64,000 bases of DNA. Source: DYFT01 sp041695085 (GTDB lineage Bacteria > Bacteroidota > Ignavibacteria > UBA10030). The notes under the pieces are model-generated. The model was given only the letters and a program-made list of their open reading frames with translations, was not told the DNA's origin and searched no databases. Positions 1 to 7,881 of the stretch are shown piece by piece (within the stretch, counting starts at the first letter, position 1; each line of letters opens with the position of its first letter). The stretch covers positions 93,691-157,690 of the forward strand of contig JBGFRO010000019.1 of NCBI GenBank assembly GCA_041695085.1, in the 5' to 3' direction. A program made the translations under genes and the position numbers.

Positions 1-1
1 C

Positions 2-694
2 GGAAAATTCGAGCTCGCAGATGGAGGAACGATCTTTCTCGATGAGATCGCGGAGCTCGACGTCCATCTCCAGGTCAAACTGCTGCGCGTGTTGCAGGAG
101 CGTGAAATTGACCGCATCGGTGGAACGAACCCCATCCCTGTAAACGTGCGTGTCCTCGCAGCGACGAATCGAGACTTGAGTGCAATGGTTGAACAGGGGA
201 CGTTTCGGCAAGATCTCTTTTATCGGCTTAATGTGTATCCTATCTCTTTGCCTCCTTTGAGGCAGCATAAGGAGGACATACCGCTGTTGGTAGAGCACTT
301 CCTGCGTCGTTACGGCAAGGAGCTGGGCAAACCCGAAGCGAGGATCAATCCACTTACCTTGGAATGCCTGATGCAGTATAACTGGCCGGGCAACGTTCGA
401 GAACTGGAAAACGTGATCCAACGCGCCATGCTGCTCGCCCCAGGCGGACTGATCCAACCGGAACATCTTCCAAAGGAAATCGTGGAAGGCAAATCGACGT
501 TTTCGCGTGCACAATCGTTGCCCGAGGTGGAGAAAGAGGCGCGCGACACGGCCGCCCGTTTAGCGATCTACCATGCTCTCGAGAAAACTGAATGGAATGT
601 CCGTGAAAGTGCCCGTCTCTTGGGCATACCGGAAAAAACTTTGTACGACAAGTGCGCCCGACTTGGCATTAAGATCAAACAGCGCTCCATCTGA
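2..694 (+). CDS. Sigma-54-dependent transcriptional activator, 3' part (AAA+ and Fis HTH)
   Basis: The gene enters from the left edge, so the N-terminal receiver or sensor region and the GAFTGA loop are not visible. The visible part begins just before the Walker B segment (GGTIFLDEI). It continues through the sensor/arginine-finger part of the AAA+ ATPase (AATNRDL, FRQDLFYRLN, WPGNVRELEN) and ends in a Fis-type helix-turn-helix (NVRESARLLGIPEKTLY). Family knowledge: such proteins hydrolyse ATP to open promoters bound by sigma-54 RNA polymerase. The pilus-like genes downstream and the -24/-12 type sites at 977 and 2684 suggest a PilR-like local regulator, which is inference. Confidence 0.93.
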   Translation, partial: GKFELADGGTIFLDEIAELDVHLQVKLLRVLQEREIDRIGGTNPIPVNVRVLAATNRDLSAMVEQGTFRQDLFYRLNVYPISLPPLRQHKEDIPLLVEHFLRRYGKELGKPEARINPLTLECLMQYNWPGNVRELENVIQRAMLLAPGGLIQPEHLPKEIVEGKSTFSRAQSLPEVEKEARDTAARLAIYHALEKTEWNVRESARLLGIPEKTLYDKCARLGIKIKQRSI

Positions 695-924
695 ACCGAA
701 GCGTCCCCACAACTGCCTCTCCCTTCTCCTCATTCTTTATCTGTTTCATTCCTGACGCTTTGTATCAATAATGGACTACTTGGAAGTCAATTCTCACATC
801 GGTACGCGAGTATCCGTGAAAATGCCTATTTCTGACAAAATTCAAAGGTTTTCTCTTTCCGAAAAATTCAGAATTGGTAACAGCTTCTTTCCGATAGAAT
901 CAGAAAAAAAACCTCTCATTTCAG
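695..924. other. Intergenic stretch without recognisable gene
   Basis: AT-rich spacer after the activator gene. The only long open frame here (771-968) has no family resemblance and no convincing ribosome binding site, so I do not call it. Confidence 0.5.
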
Positions 925-950
925 AAAAACCCTTCAGATATGGTTTTTTT
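925..950. terminator. Weak AT-rich stem-loop with T run
   Basis: An inverted repeat pairs AAAAACC with GGTTTTT around a loop of about ten bases, with the T-rich arm at its 3' side. It lies after the activator gene and before the next promoter candidate, where a terminator would be expected. The stem is almost all A-T, so this is a modest call. Confidence 0.35.
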
Positions 951-976
951 AAACAGACCCAATGCTGAATGGTGTA

Positions 977-992
977 TGGCACCGATGTTGAT
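977..992 (+). promoter_or_regulatory. Candidate sigma-54 (-24/-12) promoter
   Basis: The site reads TGGCACC, four bases, then TTGAT. The consensus is TGGCACG-N4-TTGCA, so the -24 half is almost perfect while the -12 GC is GA. It lies about 48 bp upstream of the first pilin-like gene and directly downstream of a sigma-54 activator gene, which makes it a sensible promoter for the pilus operon. Confidence 0.5.
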
Positions 993-1039
993 AGTGTAGT
1001 TGTAAGTCTGATCAAGCTTTTTCACGCCAAACCACGTCT

Positions 1040-1570
1040 ATGGGATTCATTTTTGATATTGTTGGGTCGATGGCGATCCGTGGCGCGATCGTGCTTGTCG
1101 TTTTGAACTTGACGATCACGTTGAACACGGCGTTGTACGACAAGAGTGCGCAGGCAAATGTGAAAGCAATTGTTGGCGTTGCCGCCGAAGTGATGCACAA
1201 GGATTTGCGGCTTGCCGGTTACAATAGAGTGGGGGCAGCCTTCGAAACATCAGAACCAGACAATATGGAATTTTACGCGGATCTCGACGATAACGGAACG
1301 GTGGAACTTGTTCGCTTCTATGAGGTGGAGGATCCGGATCCGGCAACGACTTCCAAGCTGTATCGGTCGGTCAACGGGGAGAGTCTAATGCAGATTGGGA
1401 AGAATCTGACGGACATTAAGTTCCTGTATTACGATGCGAATGGTGTAGGGACGACAGAAGAGAACAACGTGAAATCCGTGAAGGTCGTTTTGGAAATGCT
1501 GGTGGAAGGGGTTACCACGTCCCAGAGTAAGGCGACGCGGGAGTTCAGGATCTTTCCAATGAATCTGTAA
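1040..1570 (+). CDS. PilW-like minor pilin / pseudopilin
   Basis: A 176-residue protein with one hydrophobic segment near residues 12-30, followed by an extracytoplasmic domain. The segments DLRLAGYN, DLDDNGTVELVRFY, LYRSVNG and DIKFLYYDANG are the usual landmarks of PilW-type minor pilins of type IV pili. The canonical prepilin peptidase site (GFxxxE) is not obvious at the N-terminus, so processing is uncertain. It lies 17 bp upstream of a second protein of similar build, in a cluster that also contains PilC and PilB homologues. Role inferred: minor pilin priming or decorating a type IV pilus-like fibre. Confidence 0.7.
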   Translation: MGFIFDIVGSMAIRGAIVLVVLNLTITLNTALYDKSAQANVKAIVGVAAEVMHKDLRLAGYNRVGAAFETSEPDNMEFYADLDDNGTVELVRFYEVEDPDPATTSKLYRSVNGESLMQIGKNLTDIKFLYYDANGVGTTEENNVKSVKVVLEMLVEGVTTSQSKATREFRIFPMNL

Positions 1571-1587
1571 CCAGGGGGATATCGTTT

Positions 1588-2028
1588 ATGGGAAACGCAA
1601 AAGTCGTACTGAGTGCCGGTATCTCGTTAATCATCGGAATGTATGCAATGGGGATCAAGACAGCCGAACGCACTTCTCTGCAAGCGGCGGTCAATCACGC
1701 CAACATGGTCGCGGCGGAAGAGCTTTCTTGGGCGGGCGTCCATATGGCGATGGACGACCTCGCTTCACAAGACTATATTCGTGTTCTACGAAGCAATTAC
1801 ACAAAAGTAATTAGCGGCGACACGATTCGATATTCAATTGTCCAAAACGGCACAAAGGATACGGCCACAGTGTCTGTCCTCGTGAAGGTCAACAATTACG
1901 AAGCAACCGTCACCGCTTTGACACGCAAGATTGCCGATCCTCAAGTGACGTGGTGGGGCTACTTCATGGGTACGAACATTTACCGCGGGCGGTGGGCGGT
2001 GATCAAAGTGTACGCGAGACCCCTCTAA
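1588..2028 (+). CDS. Small membrane-anchored pilus-associated protein (hypothetical)
   Basis: A 146-residue protein with an N-terminal hydrophobic helix (about residues 6-24) and a short soluble domain of beta character. It starts 17 bp after the PilW-like gene behind a good ribosome binding site (AGGGGG). The architecture (one helix, then 'HANMVAAEELSWAGVHMAMDDL') resembles PilX-like minor pilins, but no diagnostic motif is present. The assignment rests on position between pilin and pilus-assembly genes. Confidence 0.55.
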   Translation: MGNAKVVLSAGISLIIGMYAMGIKTAERTSLQAAVNHANMVAAEELSWAGVHMAMDDLASQDYIRVLRSNYTKVISGDTIRYSIVQNGTKDTATVSVLVKVNNYEATVTALTRKIADPQVTWWGYFMGTNIYRGRWAVIKVYARPL

Positions 2029-2040
2029 GGAGACCCGCGA

Positions 2041-2376
2041 GTGCTTGCTGAATACTCATCAGATCATAAGTATCGCATTTGTCCGTCGTGTTCCGCCGTC
2101 TCTCTCGGGGAGATTGATGAATTCTTCTGCGTTTGGTGTGGTACGAAACTGGTCGCGGAATGCCCTCAATGCTCCAAACCTATTGTGAACGCGCAAGGTA
2201 AGTACTGTTACCATTGCGGAGCTGCATACGCGTCTGCTCAAGGACGGTCACACCCTCTCCATACCGCTCCCTCTCGCGTGTCTTCCGTGGGCATTGAGCG
2301 TTCGACACAGCAACGACGTCAAAATGTAGCTGCAAAGTTTCCTCCTAATCAACTCCTCATACGACGAAAACCCTGA
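2041..2376 (+). CDS. Small double zinc-ribbon protein
   Basis: A 111-residue protein beginning at GTG, preceded by AAGGAGA. It carries CPSC...CVWC, then CPQC...CYHC, i.e. four CxxC knuckles forming two zinc ribbons in residues about 14-65; the rest is a basic, low-complexity tail. The function is unknown; such proteins usually make protein or nucleic-acid contacts. A clear paralogue lies at 2718, so this is a local duplication within the pilus cluster. Confidence 0.7.
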   Translation: MLAEYSSDHKYRICPSCSAVSLGEIDEFFCVWCGTKLVAECPQCSKPIVNAQGKYCYHCGAAYASAQGRSHPLHTAPSRVSSVGIERSTQQRRQNVAAKFPPNQLLIRRKP

Positions 2377-2683
2377 ACATCACCTCTCCTTTTATTTGTT
2401 GCTCGTCTCTGATGCAGGGAGCAACATCGGTTCTGAGGGGATTGAAGAAGTTGAGAGGATTAAGAGGGTACTGGAGCTTCCCTTCTCTCGAGCTGGAGTT
2501 CTTTCAGAAGAGTAGTGTGTTGAATGGTCGCACGTTCGGTTTGCTCATTGCCTCACTAACGGGTTGAAGGAGCGGCATGAGAGGGGAGGTTGTTGCCCGA
2601 AATCGTTTTCCAACGAATCCAGAGTTTTCAATACCCCGACCCGGAAATCGCTTGAAATACTCGAAAAAAAGCCATCCGGAGAA
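2377..2683. other. Intergenic stretch between zinc-ribbon paralogues
   Basis: No open frame with family resemblance is present in about 300 bp. The region precedes a good -24/-12 type promoter candidate and may hold activator binding sites, but I see no convincing inverted repeat. Confidence 0.4.
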
Positions 2684-2699
2684 TGGCATTTTTCTTGCG
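2684..2699 (+). promoter_or_regulatory. Candidate sigma-54 (-24/-12) promoter
   Basis: The sequence TGGCATT, four bases, then TTGCG matches the sigma-54 consensus closely and has the required GG-N10-GC spacing (GG at 2685-2686, GC at 2697-2698). The predicted transcript start is near 2710, only a few bases ahead of the ATG at 2718, so either the leader is very short or the main target is the downstream pilC/pilB pair. Confidence 0.55.
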
Positions 2700-2717
2700 G
2701 CAAGTTGGCTCGAAATT

Positions 2718-2930
2718 ATGCATAATGGTTCAGAACATACGCACCGCTACCGTCTGTGCCCAAAGTGCGGTAACTTTTCCCACATCGAGGAGGAGCAGTT
2801 TTTTTGTATCCTCTGTGGAACGGAGTTGATGGAACAGTGCCTCCAGTGTGGCAAGCCCATCCTGCATCCACACGGGAAATTCTGCTATCACTGCGGCGCG
2901 GGATATCGCATCCTGACGGTCGGGGAATAA
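2718..2930 (+). CDS. Small double zinc-ribbon protein (paralogue)
   Basis: Seventy residues from the ATG at 2718. The frame is open to 2577, but that extension has no resemblance to the paralogue at 2041. Four CxxC pairs (CPKC, CILC, CLQC, CYHC) match the neighbour in spacing and in the phrase GKFCYHCGAGY versus GKYCYHCGAAY. It probably folds around two zinc ions. The function is unknown; the position just before pilC suggests a role in assembly or regulation of the pilus-like machine. Confidence 0.65.
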   Translation: MHNGSEHTHRYRLCPKCGNFSHIEEEQFFCILCGTELMEQCLQCGKPILHPHGKFCYHCGAGYRILTVGE

Positions 2931-3020
2931 TTTACGACGCTGATTCCGCGGGGCCACTCGGCGCGTGACAACTCGTCGAGGTCCGGCGCGCATGCGCCTT
3001 CGCCTACGAACATTGATTCC

Positions 3021-4415
3021 ATGCCTCAACTTTCAGCATCTGAATATCGCATCCAGGGTGTCGACCAGGCAGGCAGACCGCTCCAGCGGTTTATCACAGC
3101 CAACTCGATCTTTGCTGCGCGCGCACGCGCGAAGTCGCTTGCCTCGACACACAGTTGGTCCATCAAGTCAATCCGAAAAAAGAAAAACTATGCCTATCGC
3201 GTCAAACGCGGCGCGAGCGTTGTCGAGGGGGTGCAAGGCGCCTATGCGCGCGACGAAGTGACCACTGCTCTCAAAAAGCTTGGCTTCGAGGTAAAGAGCG
3301 TTCGCCGCGTCTACGACATCAAGATGGCAGCATCGAGCGACGAGGTGGTGACGTTCATCGGCACAAGTGCAAAGTTGCTCGAACAGAAGCTCGCGTACAA
3401 CGAGATTCTCAATGTGATGTCGAATAACGTACGGGATAAGAACCTCAAGCGGGCGCTCAAGGAAATCATTAAAGATCTGAAGGACGGCGTCGATTCGCGC
3501 GATGCCTTTCTCCGGCAAGGGCGCGTTATCGGACACGAAACGGCGTTGATGCTGGGCATCGCCTCCAAGAGCGGCGATATGAGAGCAATTTTCGAAAGCG
3601 TTGCCCGATTTGTCGAGCGCCAAGCCGACTTCAAAAAAGGGCTCGCCAGTTCCATGATCCTTCCGGCGGTCACCTCGCTGGCGTTGATCGGCGCGCTCGC
3701 GTTCTACGTCCTGTATCTGTTGCCGGAGATGATCGATTTATTGGGACCGATGGCGACGGAGATCCCTGCACTGACACGTTTCACGCTGGAGTCGAGCCAA
3801 TTCGTGAAAGACAACATGTGGGCGCTGACCGGATTCGTGGGACTTCTGCTCGGCTCGTTCTACGCGTACGTCCTCACGACGAATGGTCGGGTGATGTTTG
3901 ATCGGTTCATTATCAAGTTGCCGTACATCGGAAGAATTATGCGGAACACAAGCACGGAGATGTTTTGCCGCGTGCTGGGTATTATGTACACCTCCGGCGA
4001 AAACATCGACGCCATCCAGCATGCTGCAGAATCGAGTCGAAATCGTTTTCTCGAGAAACAGATTAAGACGGTGGCGATCCCGACCATGCTGAAGTACGGC
4101 ACCGAGTTCGCGAAGGCGATGGAGATGACCACGTTTTTTCCGGAGATGGTCGTCTCGCGTTTCCGCACCGCATCCGAAACGGGAAGCGTCAAGCAAACCG
4201 CTGTCCAGGTTGCGGATTATTATGAAATGGAAAACAAATACGCCATGAAGAACCTTGTCAACGTCATCGAGGTCGGTGTCTCGATGGTGATTATGGGTTC
4301 GATGGTGTTTCTGACGCTTCTTTCCTCTGAGACGGCTACGATCAAAGTGGAGCCGAAATCCAGCCAGCAGCAGCAGGTGTTGGAACCCGATACGATTATC
4401 TACATAAACCAATGA
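3021..4415 (+). CDS. Type IV pilus / type II secretion inner-membrane protein (PilC/GspF family)
   Basis: A 464-residue protein with an N-terminal soluble extension of about 100 residues and two GspF domains (roughly 110-230 and 310-435). Membrane segments lie near 208-232, 256-280 and 408-430. Motifs typical of the family include 'LMLGIASKSGDM' in the first repeat and 'TASETGSV' in the second. Family role: the cytoplasmic-membrane platform that couples the assembly ATPase to pilin extraction. Its stop overlaps the start of the next gene (ATGA at 4412-4415), showing translational coupling with the ATPase. Confidence 0.9.
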   Translation: MPQLSASEYRIQGVDQAGRPLQRFITANSIFAARARAKSLASTHSWSIKSIRKKKNYAYRVKRGASVVEGVQGAYARDEVTTALKKLGFEVKSVRRVYDIKMAASSDEVVTFIGTSAKLLEQKLAYNEILNVMSNNVRDKNLKRALKEIIKDLKDGVDSRDAFLRQGRVIGHETALMLGIASKSGDMRAIFESVARFVERQADFKKGLASSMILPAVTSLALIGALAFYVLYLLPEMIDLLGPMATEIPALTRFTLESSQFVKDNMWALTGFVGLLLGSFYAYVLTTNGRVMFDRFIIKLPYIGRIMRNTSTEMFCRVLGIMYTSGENIDAIQHAAESSRNRFLEKQIKTVAIPTMLKYGTEFAKAMEMTTFFPEMVVSRFRTASETGSVKQTAVQVADYYEMENKYAMKNLVNVIEVGVSMVIMGSMVFLTLLSSETATIKVEPKSSQQQQVLEPDTIIYINQ

Positions 4416-6214
4416 CCTCGCCGCAATCGACACGAACGGTGAAGAAGGAACTCGGCGATATTCTCGTCGAGCGCTCCGTCGTTTCACCGGAACAGCTGTT
4501 GATGGCGCTCGATATTCTCAGCCGCGAACCGTCCGATAAACGTCGAAAATTGCCTCAAGTGTTGGTGGAAGAGTTGAGGATCGATCACGACAAAGTGTAT
4601 CGCGAGATCGCCGAGTACTATGCGTTTCGCATGGTGGAGATCGTCCAGGATCAGATCGACGATGACGGATTGTCTTTCGTTCGCGCCCAGCTTAATGGTT
4701 TGCCGCTTCAGGTGAAACAACTCGCGTTTGAAAACCGTGTGATGCCATTAAGGGAAGACCCCGAACGCCCGGGGCGATTACTGGTGGTGACGCCCGATCC
4801 GACCAAACGGGAAGTCTATGTCATCGCGCGGTCGTTCCCCTTCCAGAAATTCGAGATCTGCTACGTCAAGCTTGCTCAATGGGAGGAGTTGTGGCAGCGT
4901 GTCAACATCAGTCGTTCGGGGTACGCGAATCTCGAGTCCGAAGCGCGCCAGGAGATGATGGAGGAGGTGGTCGACGAGGATGCCGATCTGTATGAACAGG
5001 TCCTTCAGGAAGAGATCAGCCGCAGCGGGCTCGTCACATTGGTGGAGAACATCTTTGTGGATGCCGTTCGCATGGGGGCCAGCGATATCCATGTCATTCC
5101 CCGCGGCGAGCGGAGAACGGAATTCCATTTCCGGATCGACGGAAAGCTGACCCTCTGGTATACGAACACCGACACGCGCGCGGAGGCGGTGGCCGCGGTG
5201 GTCAAAGATCGGGCCATGAACCTCGATCGGTTCGAACGAAACGCCGCACAGGATGGTTTCGCGCAGTTTCAGATCGACAAGAAAACGGTCCGTTTCCGGC
5301 TTTCGGTCATCCCGACCGTCGGAAAGGAGTTGAAGAGCAAGTTTGAATCGATCGTCATCCGGATCCTCCAGGAACCGAATTTCAGCACTCAGCTGCAGGA
5401 GATCGGTTTCGATCCCTACTCGCTTCAGTACTTTCGCAAAGCAATTACCAAACCGCACGGGATGGTGATCGTCACGGGCCCGACGGGAAGCGGCAAGAGC
5501 ACCACGCTGTTCTCCGCTCTTCGGGCGGTGATGGACTCGACGCTGAACGTCATTACCGTTGAAGACCCGGTCGAGTACTTCATCGACGGTGCGCGACAGG
5601 TGAAACTGAATCCGAAACTCGACTTCGAAGGGGCGTTGCGCGCCATCCTTCGTCATGACCCCGATATCGTGATGGTAGGAGAGATCCGCGACCGTCAAAC
5701 GGCGGAGTTGGGCATCAAACTCGCTAGCACTGGTCACCTCACTCTCTCAACGCTCCACACCAACGATGCCGTCAGCGCGGTGTCGCGTCTGTACAAGATG
5801 GGAGTGGAACCGTTCCTCATCGCGTACACGATCAATATCGTCCTTGCACAGCGACTCGTGCGCAAGCTGTGCGAACGCTGCAAGGTGATCGACCAGGATC
5901 CTGATCGGGACACGTTCTTGAAATTGGGACTGAAGGAAAAAGAAATCGACCGTCTCACGTTCTATCAGCCGGCCGGATGCGCTCACTGCATCAAGGGATA
6001 CCGTGGTCGTATCGCGATTTATGAAGCGCTCTATTTCACGCGTAAAATTCGACAGTTGGTACTGCAGGCAGGAGACATGATCGACGAAGAATCAATCCGC
6101 TTGGCAGCGATGGGGCACGGGATGCATACGTTGCGCATGGCGGGAGTTGATCTCATCCGTAAAGGCGTAACGACCCTTGAAGAGATTGCAGCCGTGACGA
6201 TTGAGGAGGAGTAG
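4412..6214 (+). CDS. Type IV pilus assembly ATPase (PilB/GspE family)
   Basis: A 600-residue protein. An N-terminal MshEN/GspE-N type region (about 1-180) precedes the RecA-like motor. Walker A is GPTGSGKSTT (about residue 355), the Asp-box is ITVEDPVEY, Walker B is PDIVMVGEIRD, and the His-box is STGHLTLSTLHTNDA. The zinc-binding tetracysteine is split as LCERC and CAHC, which is usual for PilB/GspE and absent from PilT retraction ATPases. It powers pilus or pseudopilus extension at the inner membrane. No PilT homologue lies in the window. Confidence 0.95.
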   Translation: MTSPQSTRTVKKELGDILVERSVVSPEQLLMALDILSREPSDKRRKLPQVLVEELRIDHDKVYREIAEYYAFRMVEIVQDQIDDDGLSFVRAQLNGLPLQVKQLAFENRVMPLREDPERPGRLLVVTPDPTKREVYVIARSFPFQKFEICYVKLAQWEELWQRVNISRSGYANLESEARQEMMEEVVDEDADLYEQVLQEEISRSGLVTLVENIFVDAVRMGASDIHVIPRGERRTEFHFRIDGKLTLWYTNTDTRAEAVAAVVKDRAMNLDRFERNAAQDGFAQFQIDKKTVRFRLSVIPTVGKELKSKFESIVIRILQEPNFSTQLQEIGFDPYSLQYFRKAITKPHGMVIVTGPTGSGKSTTLFSALRAVMDSTLNVITVEDPVEYFIDGARQVKLNPKLDFEGALRAILRHDPDIVMVGEIRDRQTAELGIKLASTGHLTLSTLHTNDAVSAVSRLYKMGVEPFLIAYTINIVLAQRLVRKLCERCKVIDQDPDRDTFLKLGLKEKEIDRLTFYQPAGCAHCIKGYRGRIAIYEALYFTRKIRQLVLQAGDMIDEESIRLAAMGHGMHTLRMAGVDLIRKGVTTLEEIAAVTIEEE

Positions 6215-6375
6215 CGATCTCTCTCTGCCGCCTCGTTGTAGCGTACAACGTCGATAGGAGTTGAACTTATACGCGGGGAACGGTCCGAAGGGAGCAGCAA
6301 GACGTCGAGGTTCGTGAGCGATGACAGCTCATCTTGGAAAGTTCTTCGCATTCCCTCTTCTCAGCCGGGTGACCT

Positions 6376-7167
6376 ATGATGAACTCACATGTGCAGTCGA
6401 GAGAAATCCGGTCGGTGTTGTTGGTGGACGATGACGAATCGTTCCGAACGGTGATTCGACAAATTCTTACCGCCAGCGCCAAGTATCGGGTCCGTACGTG
6501 CGATTCGGGCGAGCAGGCGCTTGAAGCTCTCCGGATGGAGCGTTTCGACGTGGTGGTGTTGGATTACAAAATGTCGGGCATCAGCGGCCTCAATGTTCTT
6601 CAATGGATGCTTGAGGAAAAGATCGACACGCCGGTGGTGATGATGACGGCGGCAGGTTCCGAGCCGGTGGCGGTCGAGGCGATGAAATTAGGTGCCTATG
6701 ACTACGTGCGGAAAGAGCACGTGGATATCGACCACATCGATATTCTTGTGTCCGGCGTGTACGAGCGATACCTCTTTCGACGCGAAAAGGAGCGGCGCGA
6801 GGCGATCGAACGCGAGAGGGAAAAAAGCCTTGTGGCGGTGGAGACGTTTCACAGCACCCTTGCTTCCATCGCCCAGATCGTCAATAACTCCCTTACGATG
6901 GTGTCGTTGAATATACAGGAGCATGAGATGGAGTTGCAGCCGTTTGTGAACGAGGCGGGGCGAGTTCGCTTGACGAAGGCGTTTGCCGAGATGAAGCAGG
7001 AATACAGCGTCATCGCCTCTGCCGTCAAGTCGATGCTCAGCATGGCGAACGTCTTGCACGGCAACTTCGCCGACGCAAATTACACGTCGCAACTTCAGGA
7101 AACGCTTTCGGATAATCTGAAAACCCTGAAGCAGCATGCGATGACGCAGCCGCTTCCTAAGAAATGA
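6376..7167 (+). CDS. Response regulator with C-terminal coiled-coil region
   Basis: A 263-residue protein. Residues about 12-130 form a receiver domain with the acidic pair in LLVDDDES, phospho-acceptor Asp in VVVLDYKMSG and a switch Lys in YVRKEH. The remainder (FRREKERREAIERERE onwards) is predicted helical with coiled-coil character and contains no DNA-binding motif. The output may therefore be protein-protein contact, perhaps with the pilus motor two genes upstream or the other two-component proteins downstream. Preceded by about 160 bp of non-coding DNA. Confidence 0.88.
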   Translation: MMNSHVQSREIRSVLLVDDDESFRTVIRQILTASAKYRVRTCDSGEQALEALRMERFDVVVLDYKMSGISGLNVLQWMLEEKIDTPVVMMTAAGSEPVAVEAMKLGAYDYVRKEHVDIDHIDILVSGVYERYLFRREKERREAIEREREKSLVAVETFHSTLASIAQIVNNSLTMVSLNIQEHEMELQPFVNEAGRVRLTKAFAEMKQEYSVIASAVKSMLSMANVLHGNFADANYTSQLQETLSDNLKTLKQHAMTQPLPKK

Positions 7168-7240
7168 TAGGCTCGGACATGAACGTGCAGAGGTCGCCTG
7201 ATTTCAAGCATGAGGCAGCGAGGGAGAGGAGCACCATGCT

Positions 7241-7762
7241 ATGAGCATGGGCCAAACGATGATCACGGCGGCATTCTTTACACTTCTGATCCTCTCGGCG
7301 ATCAGCGTCAATCGTATGCTCATCGAAAGTGCGGAAACGGACTATAAGACGGAAGCCTACGCCCAGGCCATCGGCATTGCGCAAGAGTTGATGAACGAGG
7401 CGACGAAAAAGAAGTTCGACGAGAACGCGGTGTCGCCGGGACCTCAACGAACATCCGCATTTACCGTAAGCAGCCGACTCGGTCCCGATGGTAGCGGTGA
7501 AGCCATTTCACCATGGCCTGACCATCCTTTGTATCAATCGCCGACGAAATACGACGACGTGGACGACTATCACGGCTATCGACGCACAGCGAACGGATCG
7601 ACCATGTCGGGGTTTGAAGCGAGTGCGCAAGTGTATTATGTCATGGAGACCAGTCCGCATACGCGAACAACAAGCCGGACCTACATGAAGCGCATCGATG
7701 TCAAGGTGAGACATGACCGGTATCTCGATTCGCTCAAAATAAGTCGGTTCGTGACGTACTGA
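7241..7762 (+). CDS. Pseudopilin-like membrane-anchored protein
   Basis: A 173-residue protein whose N-terminus (MSMGQTMITAAFFTLLILSA) is a single hydrophobic helix followed by an extracytoplasmic domain rich in Tyr and Ser. The layout resembles MshD/PilV-type minor pilins, but no GFxxxE cleavage site is visible. It sits between response regulators in the same operon-like run as PilB and PilC, which supports a pilus role. It could be a structural partner of the proteins at 1040 and 1588. Confidence 0.6.
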   Translation: MSMGQTMITAAFFTLLILSAISVNRMLIESAETDYKTEAYAQAIGIAQELMNEATKKKFDENAVSPGPQRTSAFTVSSRLGPDGSGEAISPWPDHPLYQSPTKYDDVDDYHGYRRTANGSTMSGFEASAQVYYVMETSPHTRTTSRTYMKRIDVKVRHDRYLDSLKISRFVTY

Positions 7763-7881
7763 GAAATCTCAGAGCTCGATGACATGGGGGAAAGAGCAGA
7801 TAAGAGCGGATGAGAGATTGTCCGGCTGCAGTTGGGTAATGATAGGTATTCTCTCAAAGTAAGGACACAGCAATACAAGAC

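Noticed and set aside
771..968. 65-codon open frame after the sigma-54 activator
   Set aside because: AT-rich, no ribosome binding site, no similarity to known families, and it contains the terminator-like stem.
4778..5737. Long minus-strand open frame (319 codons) opposite the PilB gene
   Set aside because: It lies wholly antisense to a gene with clear ATPase motifs, has no family resemblance, and is explained by the GC-rich codon usage of the plus strand.
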